Assembly (NCBI RefSeq): GCF_009192765.1
Contig: NZ_VOHQ01000001.1
Span: forward strand, 62,001 to 126,000
Length of the DNA stretch: 64,000 nt
Source of the DNA: Agriterribacter humi
Lineage (GTDB): Bacteria; Bacteroidota; Bacteroidia; Chitinophagales; Chitinophagaceae
Direction: 5' to 3'
Shown: positions 9,647-16,375 of the stretch, in pieces
Position numbering within the stretch: the stretch's first letter is position 1
How the letters are laid out: every line of letters begins with the position of its first letter
Notes under the pieces: model-generated
What the model saw: the letters and a program-made list of their open reading frames with translations, nothing else
The model's database searches: none
What the model was told of the DNA's origin: nothing
Made by a program: the position numbers and the translations under genes

Positions 9647-9913
9647 TTAATCTCCACGATAGTTATCGGGACGGTTTTCAGCTTCCCCGTTATTTTGCTG
9701 TTCATCTAATAATATTTCGCAGTTAAATCCATACTCCTTTACGAGTATCATTATCCTTAACGATTTTACATTGTCTCCTTCAACTCTAAGTACCTTATCA
9801 CAATCTGACAAGTCAAAATTTATTTTAAACGATGGGAATGCTTCAGACAAAATGCAAAGCAGCATTTTGCTTTGTGCCTTTTTCTGAACATTTGTTTTAA
9901 AAACTTCAACCAT
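9647..9913 (-). CDS. Small HMA-like hypothetical protein
   Basis: This is an 88-residue protein. The pattern MVEVFKTNVQKKAQSKMLL, then INFDLSDCDKVLRVEGDNVKSLRIMILVKEYGFNCEILLD, matches a small Bacteroidota family of unknown function with a ferredoxin-like, HMA-type beta-alpha-beta-beta-alpha-beta order but without the CxxC metal site. It lies 11 bases after the SRPBCC gene and 33 bases before the VOC gene in the same operon. Confidence 0.7.
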   Translation of the reverse strand: MVEVFKTNVQKKAQSKMLLCILSEAFPSFKINFDLSDCDKVLRVEGDNVKSLRIMILVKEYGFNCEILLDEQQNNGEAENRPDNYRGD

Positions 9914-9924
9914 TTCGTATGTTT

Positions 9925-10560
9925 CTACTGTTGTCGTTGCGATAAACCCGCCAACAGATTTTCCAAATTGTTCATTGATGCTTTGAATCCTTCTGTGAAG
10001 CCCATTTCAATCATCTTCTCCATACGGGCAAGCGATTCATTATAAATAGTAATATGCACTGTTGTCTTTCCCCGTCCAACCGGCTCGTCCCCGCCTGCCC
10101 GCCCGGATGACCCGGTCGGACGGGAATGATGCAGTTGGGCGGGCGGGCGGGCGTTTTGTTCGCTGAAAGTGTAATCCCAATCAGAACCCGGTAATTCAGG
10201 GTTTTCATCTTTGTCTGCAAAAGCATTGAATAGTTTGAAGTTGGTTTTTGGGCTAATGGACGTGTATTTCTGAATTGCCCAACGTTCCAGTCCTTCCGGA
10301 CTTACCATCGCATAAAATCTTCGTCCGCCAACCTTAAAATCCATAAATTTTGTTTTTGATGTCCAGGGTTTAGGTGCCACCCATTGGTCAAGGATTTCTG
10401 CTTTGGTAAATGCATCCCATACCAGCGAAAGGCCGGCATCAAATTCCCTGGTTATGAATACTGTTTTCGCTGCTTTGTCAACAGTAAAATCAAATAGCAA
10501 ATGGTTTTTACTCACTTTTTCACTATTTGTTTTTTGGTGTTCGTGAATCTTCGATTTCAT
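9925..10560 (-). CDS. SRPBCC (AHSA1-type) domain protein with an in-frame insertion
   Basis: This 211-residue protein has the AHSA1/SRPBCC signature: [29 protein letters not shown] (about residues 35-63), [18 protein letters not shown] (about 73-90) and the closing helix [24 protein letters not shown]. The usual [20 protein letters not shown] core is interrupted after FSEQN by 27 residues rich in Arg, Pro and Gly that are encoded by a GC-rich palindrome at 10072-10152. Without the insertion the length would be the normal 180-odd residues. The gene overlaps the ArsR gene by four bases (ATGA), so translation is coupled. ArsR-SRPBCC pairs are common and often respond to toxic organics. Confidence 0.85.
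   Translation of the reverse strand: MKSKIHEHQKTNSEKVSKNHLLFDFTVDKAAKTVFITREFDAGLSLVWDAFTKAEILDQWVAPKPWTSKTKFMDFKVGGRRFYAMVSPEGLERWAIQKYTSISPKTNFKLFNAFADKDENPELPGSDWDYTFSEQNARPPAQLHHSRPTGSSGRAGGDEPVGRGKTTVHITIYNESLARMEKMIEMGFTEGFKASMNNLENLLAGLSQRQQ
10072..10152. repeat. GC-rich palindromic element inserted in frame in the SRPBCC gene
   Basis: This 81-bp insertion consists mostly of G and C inside an AT-rich gene. Outer arms CCCGCCTGCCCGCCC (10090-10104) and GGGCGGGCGGGCGGG (10137-10151) pair with one mismatch around an inner CCCGGTCGGACGGG. Its length is a multiple of three, so the host frame is kept. Related palindromes lie at 10578-10596, 11695-11715, 12029-12089 and 42029-42050. Confidence 0.75.
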
Positions 10561-10904
10561 TTTTTTTGTTTTTTAATTGCCTGCCTGTCGGCAGACATGG
10601 TTGATAATACTTTATCAAGTTGATTAAATTGCGTTTCCCAAATTTTTCTGAATTGATCTATCCATTTGTCAATTTCCTGCATTTTTTTTGGGTTAAAGTG
10701 ATAATAGATTTCTCTGCCAGACGGCTCAGGTTTAATCAATTCGCATTCCTGTAATACTTTAATATGTTTTGATACCGCTTGTCGGCTCATATCAAATTTT
10801 TCCGCCATTGCATTTGGCGTTAATGCCTGAATAGCAATTAAAGTTAAAATAGCCCTACGGGTTGGGTCAGCTATGGCTTGGAATATGTCTTGTTTCATTT
10901 TCAA
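10557..10904 (-). CDS. ArsR-family transcriptional regulator
   Basis: This 115-residue winged-helix repressor has [13 protein letters not shown] (about residues 11-23), the recognition helix region [23 protein letters not shown] (about 35-57) and the wing [10 protein letters not shown]. It lacks the CxC metal-binding pair of the arsenic sensors, as is usual for members paired with SRPBCC genes. Its C-terminal tail (SADRQA) is encoded by a small palindrome (CTGCCTGTCGGCAG, 10580-10593) of the same kind as those inserted in neighbouring genes. It is the first gene of the operon. Its promoter contains two inverted repeats (10916-10931 and 10942-10957), so it probably represses itself. Confidence 0.88.
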   Translation of the reverse strand: MKMKQDIFQAIADPTRRAILTLIAIQALTPNAMAEKFDMSRQAVSKHIKVLQECELIKPEPSGREIYYHFNPKKMQEIDKWIDQFRKIWETQFNQLDKVLSTMSADRQAIKKQKK

Positions 10905-10915
10905 TATTTAATTAC

Positions 10916-10957
10916 GCAACTTTCAGGTTGCAAATATATATGCAACTTTCGAGTTGC
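10916..10957. promoter_or_regulatory. Two ArsR operator palindromes
   Basis: GCAACTTTCGAGTTGC (10942-10957) is a perfect inverted repeat with a 4-base centre. GCAACTTTCAGGTTGC (10916-10931) is the same site with one mismatch between its arms. Their centres are 26 bp apart. The first fills the spacer between the -33 and -7 boxes and the second covers the expected transcription start, the layout expected for autorepression by the ArsR protein. Confidence 0.7.
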
Positions 10958-10962
10958 GCAAA
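10931..10962 (-). promoter_or_regulatory. Bacteroidota-type promoter of the ArsR operon
   Basis: Read on the minus strand, TTTG (10962-10959), then 20 bp, then TATATTTG (10938-10931) matches the Bacteroidota consensus TTTG-N19-21-TAnnTTTG exactly. The ATG of the ArsR gene is 27 bases downstream of the -7 box, which gives a leader of about 20 bases. Confidence 0.75.
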
Positions 10963-11036
10963 TTTTTATGCAATTATTTTTGCCGGGATAAAATCCCGGG
11001 AAGTTTAGTTGTTGCCGAAGGGATGGTTACGATGAT

Positions 11037-11393
11037 GCCTAACGCTTTGCTTTACGCAATAAAGATTATTTCAAGTATCTATAAACGCTCGAAATATTTC
11101 TTAGCATTTATAAACGATTTTGCCTCAACGGTACAGTACTCCTATCAGCATATGTGCAACCGTCTGGAGAGCGAAACCCTGTCGAATCCTTAAAAAAAAT
11201 CATCTGACCTGTAATGCAACTTCCAGGCATGTTCCAAAGGGATATTCACATCCAGGCTACCGCATGCAGGGTGAGGCCCCGGCATGTTGCAGGTTGCAGG
11301 GTACAAGTTCCAGGCCTGCCCCTGAAACCTGAATGATTAGCAACAGGGTTTTATGGCAGCCACAACGCCTTTTGGTGAAGACCCCGCCGCGAC
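11037..11393. repeat. Type A repeat, copy 4 (expanded)
   Basis: It begins with GCCTAAC (11037-11043), an attC R''-like heptamer, then CTTTGCTTTACGCAATAAA and TATAAACGCTCGAAA, matching 671-737. CCTGTAATGCAACTTCC follows at 11209-11225, and the core end CAACGCCTTTTGGTGAAGACCCCGCCGCGAC lies at 11362-11392. Extra sequence, including GCAGGTTGCAGGGTACAAGTTCCAGGCCTGCC, sits between the modules. The stop codon of the next gene directly abuts its end. Confidence 0.65.
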
Positions 11394-12002
11394 TTATTGT
11401 CTATCCACTGTGTAATTCAGTTCAGTTACCCCGGAAGTAAATTGCCGGGTAGTCAATAATTTTAATTTTATTTTGTCTTTGATACCTGCAAACAATGGAA
11501 TGCCTTGTCCAAGAATAATTGGATTAACAAATAGCCAGTAGCCGTCAATTAAGTTCAGTTGAATAAGTGAATGTGTTGCTGTCGGGCTACCAAAAAGCAA
11601 GATGTCTTCACTCCCACCTAATGGTGGACGGGATTGTTTTATTTCATTTATGCTCTCCGAAAGGTTGTCACTGATAATTTTTGTGTTGGTCAAACCTGCC
11701 TGTCCGGCAGGCAGGCCCGCTTCTTTCATTGTTCTTGATAAAACAATTTTGTGCACTTTGCTGTACCACTTGGAATGTTCAATGTCGTGCCTGGTCGCTC
11801 CCGGCTTGTCTGCTGCGGTAGGCCAGTAATTTTCCATCATCTGATACGTTACCCGCCCATATAATGCAGTGTCGCCTTCGCTTATCCGCTTACCGACATG
11901 AGCAAAAATTTCTTCATCAACTTTAATCCAGTCCATTTCTCCGTTCATTCCTGCTACAAAACCGTCAAGCGATATGTGCATAAATGAAATTATTTTTCTC
12001 AT
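11394..12002 (-). CDS. Dihydrofolate reductase family protein (RibD C-terminal fold)
   Basis: This 202-residue protein opens with MRKIISFMHISLDGFVAGMNGEMDWI. ISEGDTALYGRVTYQMMENYWPT follows (about residues 38-60), then SEDILLFGSPTATHSLIQLNLIDGYWLFVNPIILGQGIPLF in the second half. These are the conserved blocks of RibD-C/DHFR-like NADPH-dependent reductases. Nine residues, AGLPAGQAG, are inserted after SRTMKE; they are encoded by the 21-bp palindrome at 11695-11715 and are absent from the related proteins here. The stop codon abuts the end of type A repeat copy 4. Substrate unknown. Confidence 0.83.
   Translation of the reverse strand: MRKIISFMHISLDGFVAGMNGEMDWIKVDEEIFAHVGKRISEGDTALYGRVTYQMMENYWPTAADKPGATRHDIEHSKWYSKVHKIVLSRTMKEAGLPAGQAGLTNTKIISDNLSESINEIKQSRPPLGGSEDILLFGSPTATHSLIQLNLIDGYWLFVNPIILGQGIPLFAGIKDKIKLKLLTTRQFTSGVTELNYTVDRQ
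11695..11715. repeat. Short palindrome inside the RibD-like gene
   Basis: CCTGCCTG at 11695-11702 pairs with CAGGCAGG at 11708-11715 around TCCGG. It encodes the LPAGQAG-type peptide in frame on the minus strand. Such peptides recur across unrelated Bacteroidota proteins in my experience, which marks it as a palindromic insertion. Confidence 0.75.
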
Positions 12003-12028
12003 ATGATTCTATTTTTTATTGTTGTCTA

Positions 12029-12089
12029 TGCCCGCCTGCCTGCCCGACTGAGCCATTCAGGCGGGGCTGACGCCGTCGGGCGGGGTTTG
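12029..12089. repeat. Intergenic GC-rich palindromic element
   Basis: CCCGCCTGCCTGCCCGAC (12031-12048) and GTCGGGCGGGG (12073-12083) form the outer arms, with AGGCGGGGCTGACGCC between. It is the same kind of element as the one inserted at 10072-10152, here just upstream of the RibD-like gene. The rest of the gap 12003-12301 shows no gene. Confidence 0.6.
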
Positions 12090-12301
12090 TTACTGTCTTT
12101 TTACAATGACCGCTAACCCGAAATATACGCACTATTTAACATGTTCATATAATTTATGCAATTATCTGATAGTAAAGATAAAACACTCAAATGGTGATTT
12201 GCCTGTTTTGGTACCTGCCCCACATCAAAAAGGGAGAACGACCCCTTTCTTTATTTTTCCCGCTGCCCTGATCGGTTCTGCATTTTTTTGGCTTTTAAAA
12301 T

Positions 12302-12718
12302 CTACGGCTTAAGATGTTTTTTGAAGGTGCTATCCAACCTGATCGCTTCTTTTAAAAGTTTTTTTACTGGATTTTCATCAATTTCCTCGGGGGTTTGGTA
12401 GATCCGATAAAAAATTTGCTTGTTTGTTCCATGCGATAAAAATCCATCATCGTCAATTAATTGGTGACCATACCAAAAACCCAGCAAAACTCCCTTTTTG
12501 ATGCCTCCCCTCGGAACAGTTGACGGCCAAATGATACAGATACCTTTGTTCCCATAAAAAAATGGAACATTATATGATATTTTCTCTTTGCAGTATCCGG
12601 GAAGCGTTTCAATAATTATTTGCCGTAACACATCCAGCATTAATTTTTCGTCATCGGGAAGGAGCGTATACAGTTCAACGAGGTTTCTGATTTTCACCGG
12701 ATTTTGTTTTGGTATCAT
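12302..12718 (-). CDS. DUF1801 domain protein
   Basis: This 138-residue protein matches the DUF1801/YdhG-like pattern: LYTLLPDDEKLMLDVLRQIIIETLPGYCKEKISYNVPFFYGNKG (about residues 16-59) followed by IKKGVLLGFWYGHQLID (about 73-89) and a C-terminal helical part with PVKKLLKEAIRLD. The fold is small and cytoplasmic and the function is unknown. It lies 14 bases downstream of a truncated RibD-like gene and may have been co-transcribed with it. Confidence 0.8.
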   Translation of the reverse strand: MIPKQNPVKIRNLVELYTLLPDDEKLMLDVLRQIIIETLPGYCKEKISYNVPFFYGNKGICIIWPSTVPRGGIKKGVLLGFWYGHQLIDDDGFLSHGTNKQIFYRIYQTPEEIDENPVKKLLKEAIRLDSTFKKHLKP

Positions 12719-12732
12719 AATTTCATTTCTCT

Positions 12733-13068
12733 TTATGAGGTTGAAACTAAACCTGCACGCTGTAAGTGATTGCTATGACTCCTCCCCGAAAAGCCTTGCC
12801 TTGGAATCCTTTTTTTTATAACCAGGGCCTTGGGAATCCCGTTCATCGGCGCGGCAAACGGCCCGGTCGCGGTCGGCAAGTAAGGGGACATAGTCTCAAA
12901 CGACTTCCTGCCCATGATAATTAACCCAGCCTGCCGGATCTGCCCGACACTCCAGTCCAATGACTCTTCATCCCCGGTTTTGAAGACCCAATCCTTCGCG
13001 CCGTCGGCGCTGCTTACAAAGTCATCAACCGAAACCGACATCTTCATTATTAATTTTCGCATAGCCAA
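12733..13068 (-). pseudogene. Truncated RibD/DHFR-like gene
   Basis: The frame encodes 111 residues. It opens in the family manner (MRKLIMKMSVSVDDFVSSADGAKDWVF) and keeps the GLIIMGRKSFETMSPYLP block (about residues 48-65). After GIPKALVIKK, near residue 86, the sequence no longer resembles the family, and the protein ends about 70 residues early. The C-terminal half with the LIDE...NPVVLG block is missing. A frameshift followed by loss of the 3' part is the simplest reading. Confidence 0.65.
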
Positions 13069-13171
13069 ATGAATTGTTTCACAAATGTACCCAGCTCTTT
13101 CTCAAGCCACAGGGGGCTAAAACGACAATACTAAGAGGCGATTGCGACATCACAAACAGCAGGTAATATCC

Positions 13172-13337
13172 GGTGAATGATCAGCGCGAAGGTCACATGG
13201 CATGCGCGCAATGGCTTTTAATGAAGATCCTGCCGCCACCTCATGAACCAAAAGGTGAAGAAGGTTTTCCGCCCGCATTTTTGCCAACTGATGTTGCCGA
13301 AGCTGCTAATTATACAATTCAGCGTCTCAAAAATCCA
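13172..13337. repeat. Type A repeat, copy 5, with coding-like extension
   Basis: The core TGAATGATCAGCGCGAAGGTCACATGG...CAATGGCTTTTAATGAAGATCC (13172-13231) is followed by GAACCAAAAGGTGAAGAAGGTTTTCCGCCCGCATTTTTGCC. That extension also follows copy 1 in a weaker form (911-955) and is repeated almost exactly at 14786-14880. The stretch lies upstream of the cupin gene and could be read as an N-terminal extension of it, but its sequence is repeat, not cupin. Confidence 0.75.
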
Positions 13338-13395
13338 ATTCATTCAATCAGGCAGAGCATGTTTTAATAGGGGTAATAGTTTTGCAAAAAAAATT

Positions 13396-13935
13396 ATGGA
13401 AAAACGAGTATTTCAAAATTCAAAGTTTAAGGATAGAGTTACTGTTTTAAAATCTCCAAAGGAAACAAATAATGAATATCTACTCCTGGAAATCGAATTG
13501 GATCCAAAGGGAGGAAACGGCTTGCACTATCATACTTCTTTTTCAGAAGAATTTATTCCCGTGAACGGAGATTTGGGAGTAAGACTCGGAAAGAACAAAG
13601 TTATATTAAAGCCAGGGAACACTTCAACAGTAAAAGCTGGTCAATTACATCATTTTTTTAATCCCGGGAATGAGGCAATTCGTTTTCATGTAAAGATCGT
13701 TCCGGGTCATGAAGGATTTTTACAAGGGATTAAAATTGCTTATGGTCTTGCTGAAGAAGGATTAACAAATGCAACAGGAATTCCTAAAAAACTTGATCAT
13801 TTAGCATTATTACTTAAAGTTTCTGATACAAGAGCCAAAGGTCTGTTAGGATTAATTGTTCCTTTGTTAATGATGAGAGCTAAGAAAGCAGAAAGAAAAG
13901 GTGTACTTAAGGAATTAACTGAAAGGTACTGCTGA
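13396..13935 (+). CDS. Cupin domain protein
   Basis: This 179-residue protein is the only plus-strand gene of the cassette-like zone. Cupin motif 1 is GGNGLHYHTSFSEEFIPVNG (about residues 40-59, with H-x-H and a downstream Glu as metal ligands) and motif 2 is AGQLHHFFNPG (about 83-93). A C-terminal helical tail with basic residues (about 150-175) follows. The start at 13396 (MEKRVF) has an A-rich leader; longer in-frame starts run into the repeat. Its last 30-odd codons and 3' flank are copied, in decayed form, at 14880-15054. The substrate is unknown. Confidence 0.8.
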   Translation: MEKRVFQNSKFKDRVTVLKSPKETNNEYLLLEIELDPKGGNGLHYHTSFSEEFIPVNGDLGVRLGKNKVILKPGNTSTVKAGQLHHFFNPGNEAIRFHVKIVPGHEGFLQGIKIAYGLAEEGLTNATGIPKKLDHLALLLKVSDTRAKGLLGLIVPLLMMRAKKAERKGVLKELTERYC

Positions 13936-13954
13936 TATGTAATTTGTAATGGTT

Positions 13955-14035
13955 CAAAATCGACGAAGCTCAACGAACGGTCTCATGGCCACCCGCAAAG
14001 GCTTTTGATGAAGACCCCGGCGCAAATTCAACTTT
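13955..14035. repeat. Type A repeat, copy 6
   Basis: GTTCAAAATCGACGAAGCTCAACGAACGGTCTCATGGCC ... GGCTTTTGATGAAGACCCCGGCGCAAATTC. It follows the cupin gene and is repeated at 14984-15054. It supplies the last codons and the stop of the methyltransferase gene on the other strand. Confidence 0.8.
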
Positions 14036-14641
14036 TTGTCTCGCTTTTTTGCACTTAATGAGATAAAACGGAAAGTTCTCATTCACTTCAGCAATTTCAA
14101 AAAGCCCTGCTTTCCCAAATTCTTCTTGTATGGTTTCTTTGTCGTAAAAGAACAGCTTTACACCGCCAAACATTTCAAAACGGTCTTTGCTGATATAAGT
14201 TCCCTGACCATAAGTTTTGGCTTCTTTTGTTATTGTTGTAAAAAACATATAACCGTTTTCTGCCAGTTGGTTATAACAGTCCTGAATGAGCTTTGCTCTT
14301 TCGTCTTTGTCAAGTAAGTGAATCAATGCGTAGCAAAATATTCCGTCATATTGTTCATTGTCAAAAGGCATTTCAGTTACAGAACCGTGATAAATGGTCA
14401 AGTCGTTGCCAAAATGTTGTGTAGCTATCCTGATTGCGGTTTCAGAAATTTCAATTCCTGTTACTGTCATTCCACTGTCTCTGAAAATTTTAGCATTACG
14501 TCCATAGCCAATTCCCGGGATTAAAACATTTTTCACGCCATTGGAAACAAAAAAATCACTTGTCAATATAGCAGATTTTGCAGGCGATGATCCCCACATT
14601 TCCTGCTTGCTCCTGAAGGCCTCTTCCCAAAATTCTGTCAT
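13970..14641 (-). CDS. Class I SAM-dependent methyltransferase
   Basis: This 223-residue protein opens MTEFWEEAFRSKQEMWGSSPAKSA, the normal opening of a Bacteroidota methyltransferase family near thiopurine/TehB-type enzymes. The SAM site is VLIPGIGYGRNAKIF (about residues 38-52) with the acidic residue in VTGIEIS (about 58-64), and motif YDGIFCYALIHLL follows. I chose 14641; an in-frame ATG at 14746 adds 35 residues that run into repeat sequence. The family normally ends near YLIKCKK, but here about 20 more residues (from VEFAPGSSSKAF onward) are read from type A copy 6, so the native stop has been lost at the repeat junction. It is flanked by duplicated repeat sequence on both sides. Confidence 0.83.
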   Translation of the reverse strand: MTEFWEEAFRSKQEMWGSSPAKSAILTSDFFVSNGVKNVLIPGIGYGRNAKIFRDSGMTVTGIEISETAIRIATQHFGNDLTIYHGSVTEMPFDNEQYDGIFCYALIHLLDKDERAKLIQDCYNQLAENGYMFFTTITKEAKTYGQGTYISKDRFEMFGGVKLFFYDKETIQEEFGKAGLFEIAEVNENFPFYLIKCKKARQKVEFAPGSSSKAFAGGHETVR

Positions 14642-14738
14642 GGTTTCTTGTGTTAAACGCAAATGTAATCTCCGAAGATTTCGAATGGAACCCCATTTGC
14701 CTGCGGTCGAAATTACTTCATCTGAATTGATTTTATGC

Positions 14739-14880
14739 ATTGGCATGCGCGCAATGGCTTTTAATGAAGACCCGGCGCAAACTCATGAACCAAAAGGTGA
14801 AGAAGGCTTTCCGCCCGCATTTTTGCCAACTGATGTTGCCGAAGCTGCTAATTATACAATTCAGCGTCTCAAAAATCCAA
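14739..14880. repeat. Type A repeat, copy 7
   Basis: It is nearly identical to 13194-13336, including the GAACCAAAAGGTGAAGAAGGCTTTCCGCCCGCATTTTTGCC extension. It lies immediately upstream of the methyltransferase gene and continues directly into the decayed cupin 3' end. Confidence 0.8.
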
Positions 14881-14963
14881 AGGTCTGTCAGGATTAATTG
14901 TTCCCTTATTAATGATAGCTAAGAAAAGGTGTACTAAAGGAATTAACTGAAAGGTACTGCTGA
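14880..14963 (+). pseudogene. Decayed 3' end of the cupin gene
   Basis: GGTCTGTCAGGATTAATTG... to GGTACTGCTGA matches the last 30-odd codons of the cupin gene (13835-13935) with small deletions. Relative to the parental arrangement the whole middle of the gene (about 500 bp) is missing. Both borders of the deletion carry CCAA (13333-13336 and 13833-13836), which points to a deletion between short direct repeats. Confidence 0.75.
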
Positions 14964-14983
14964 TCTGTGAATTTGTAATTGTT

Positions 14984-15054
14984 CAAAATTGACAAAGTTC
15001 AATGGGGTGTCATGTCCGCCTACAAAGGTTTTTGATGAAGACCCCGGCGCGACA
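14984..15054. repeat. Type A repeat, copy 8
   Basis: GTTCAAAATTGACAAAGTTCAATGGGGTGTCATGTCC ... GTTTTTGATGAAGACCCCGGCGCGAC is a diverged twin of copy 6. Copies 5-6 flank the intact cupin gene and copies 7-8 flank its deleted twin. Beyond it, 15055-15147 holds no gene. Confidence 0.75.
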
Positions 15055-15147
15055 TGAGGACTGTATAAAAAACAATCGTGCCGATCGGGCTTTCTTCGTT
15101 GCGGTGCACTATACGTTACCAAAAGTTAGCCCCGTGGGGCTTTATGT

Positions 15148-15921
15148 TTACTGCCACTGAAATGCAAAGTATTCACATTCTCCTTTACTTACATTTTTTA
15201 AAGCGTGTGGAATATTGCTGTTCAGGAAAATAAGATCTCCCGGCTGGGCTTTTTGGAAAGTATCTCCAATCTGCATTTCAATGTTTCCTTTCCTTACAAT
15301 AATAATTTCTTCCTGCCGGTGGGTATGTGGTGGGTGGCTGACCTGATTTTGTTTAAGCGTGGTGGCATGCATATCAAATTTTTCAAACAAAACCGTAGGT
15401 TGATTAAACTGCTGACGCCGGAAACCCCTTTCGTTTTTTTGCACAGCCACTTCATCCCAGTCAACCAGTATGGATGGTATTGCTTTTGTGTTTGTTACAA
15501 TGGAATCAGTTCCTTTTTTTGTGTATTTCAGCAGGTAATAACTTACTTTCTCCCTGCTCTCATTTACGGCTCCATGCAGATCGCCCGGCATAGCCATAGC
15601 TACACCTCCCGGTCCTAATATTTTCGTTTCCCCTGCAATGGTTACTTTCAGTTTTCCTGCTTTTACAATAATGAGTTCTTCGGTATTGGCATGTTTGTGG
15701 GGCGGATGTGCCGATTTGCCCGGCTCCAGCATGGTGATGTGCACTTCCATATTGGAAAGATAAGGTGTGTTACCATCCATGATCTGTATCCTGTAACGGC
15801 TGGAGTCTTTGAGAACCGGCAATTCATTTATATAATACACCCTTGAAGGGATCGTATCTGTTTGGGCAAATGATGCAGACGTAGTATATAGCATCACAAA
15901 GAAACAGGCATATTTCATCAT
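15148..15921 (-). CDS. Exported two-cupin protein
   Basis: This 257-residue protein has a signal peptide (MMKYACFFVMLYTTSASFAQ) and two cupin domains. In the first, HPPHKHANTEELIIVKAGKLKV (about residues 71-92) and the MPGDLHGAVN segment (about 110-119) supply H-x-H, Glu and His ligands. In the second, HPPHTHRQEEIIIVRKGNIEM (about 195-215) and LNSNIPHALKNVS (about 230-242) do the same. The start at 15921 is the one that gives a proper signal peptide; the frame stays open a further 25 codons. A periplasmic metal-dependent enzyme or binding protein is likely, with unknown substrate. Confidence 0.82.
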   Translation of the reverse strand: MMKYACFFVMLYTTSASFAQTDTIPSRVYYINELPVLKDSSRYRIQIMDGNTPYLSNMEVHITMLEPGKSAHPPHKHANTEELIIVKAGKLKVTIAGETKILGPGGVAMAMPGDLHGAVNESREKVSYYLLKYTKKGTDSIVTNTKAIPSILVDWDEVAVQKNERGFRRQQFNQPTVLFEKFDMHATTLKQNQVSHPPHTHRQEEIIIVRKGNIEMQIGDTFQKAQPGDLIFLNSNIPHALKNVSKGECEYFAFQWQ

Positions 15922-16010
15922 TGTGCGGGATTGAAGTTTGTAGCTCAATGTACTAAAATAATTTGAGCATGTTGCAGGATAGCATATCGCAACCAATGGC
16001 TTATCCAGTC

Positions 16011-16118
16011 CAAAATTCAGAAATCAGAAAAAAGATTTTAAAATGGTATTAATACTTTGCAGGACGGAGTCAGAGACATCGTACAGCAGTACTTTTCATG
16101 AAGACCTCAGCGCGACTC
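16011..16118. repeat. Direct repeat unit C, copy 1, ending in a type A core end (copy 9)
   Basis: AAATTCAGAAATCAGAAAAAAG ... TACTTTGCAGGACGGAGTCAGAGACATCGTACAGCAG repeats at 16258-16365. The right end, TACTTTTCATGAAGACCTCAGCGCGACTC, is the right half of the type A core. Compared with the second unit, 27 bp are absent after GGAGTC. Confidence 0.7.
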
Positions 16119-16165
16119 TTTTCTTCCCGATGGGGTCTTCACAGCCCGGCAATTGTGTGGAGAGT

Positions 16166-16240
16166 GAGACCCCGGTGAGTGATTAGCGCCAGGGTCATGG
16201 GCGCACACAATGGCTTTTTATGAAGACCCCGCCGCGACTC
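16166..16240. repeat. Type A repeat, copy 10
   Basis: GAGTGATTAGCGCCAGGGTCATGGGCGCACACAATGGC ... TGAAGACCCCGCCGCGACTC is a full core. It lies between the two C units. Confidence 0.8.
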
Positions 16241-16257
16241 TATACATATTCAACCTA

Positions 16258-16370
16258 AAATTCAGAAACCAGAAAAGAGTATTTTTAAGATGCATAAATA
16301 CTTCGCAGGGACGGAGTCCCGGAAGAACATACTGGGTACGAAGTCAGAGACATCGTACAGCAGCTTTTTT
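16258..16370. repeat. Direct repeat unit C, copy 2
   Basis: This is the second copy of the 16011 unit. It carries CCGGAAGAACATACTGGGTACGAAGTC, which is missing from the first copy; the missing stretch is bounded by GAGTC/AAGTC, so a small deletion between short repeats explains it. It is the last repeat of the cassette-like zone, and the ABC exporter gene follows directly. Confidence 0.65.
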
Positions 16371-16375
16371 CAGTA

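Noticed and set aside
13243-13395. 51-residue N-terminal extension of the cupin protein
   Set aside because: The extension is encoded by repeat sequence that recurs at 14786-14880 and is not part of the cupin fold.
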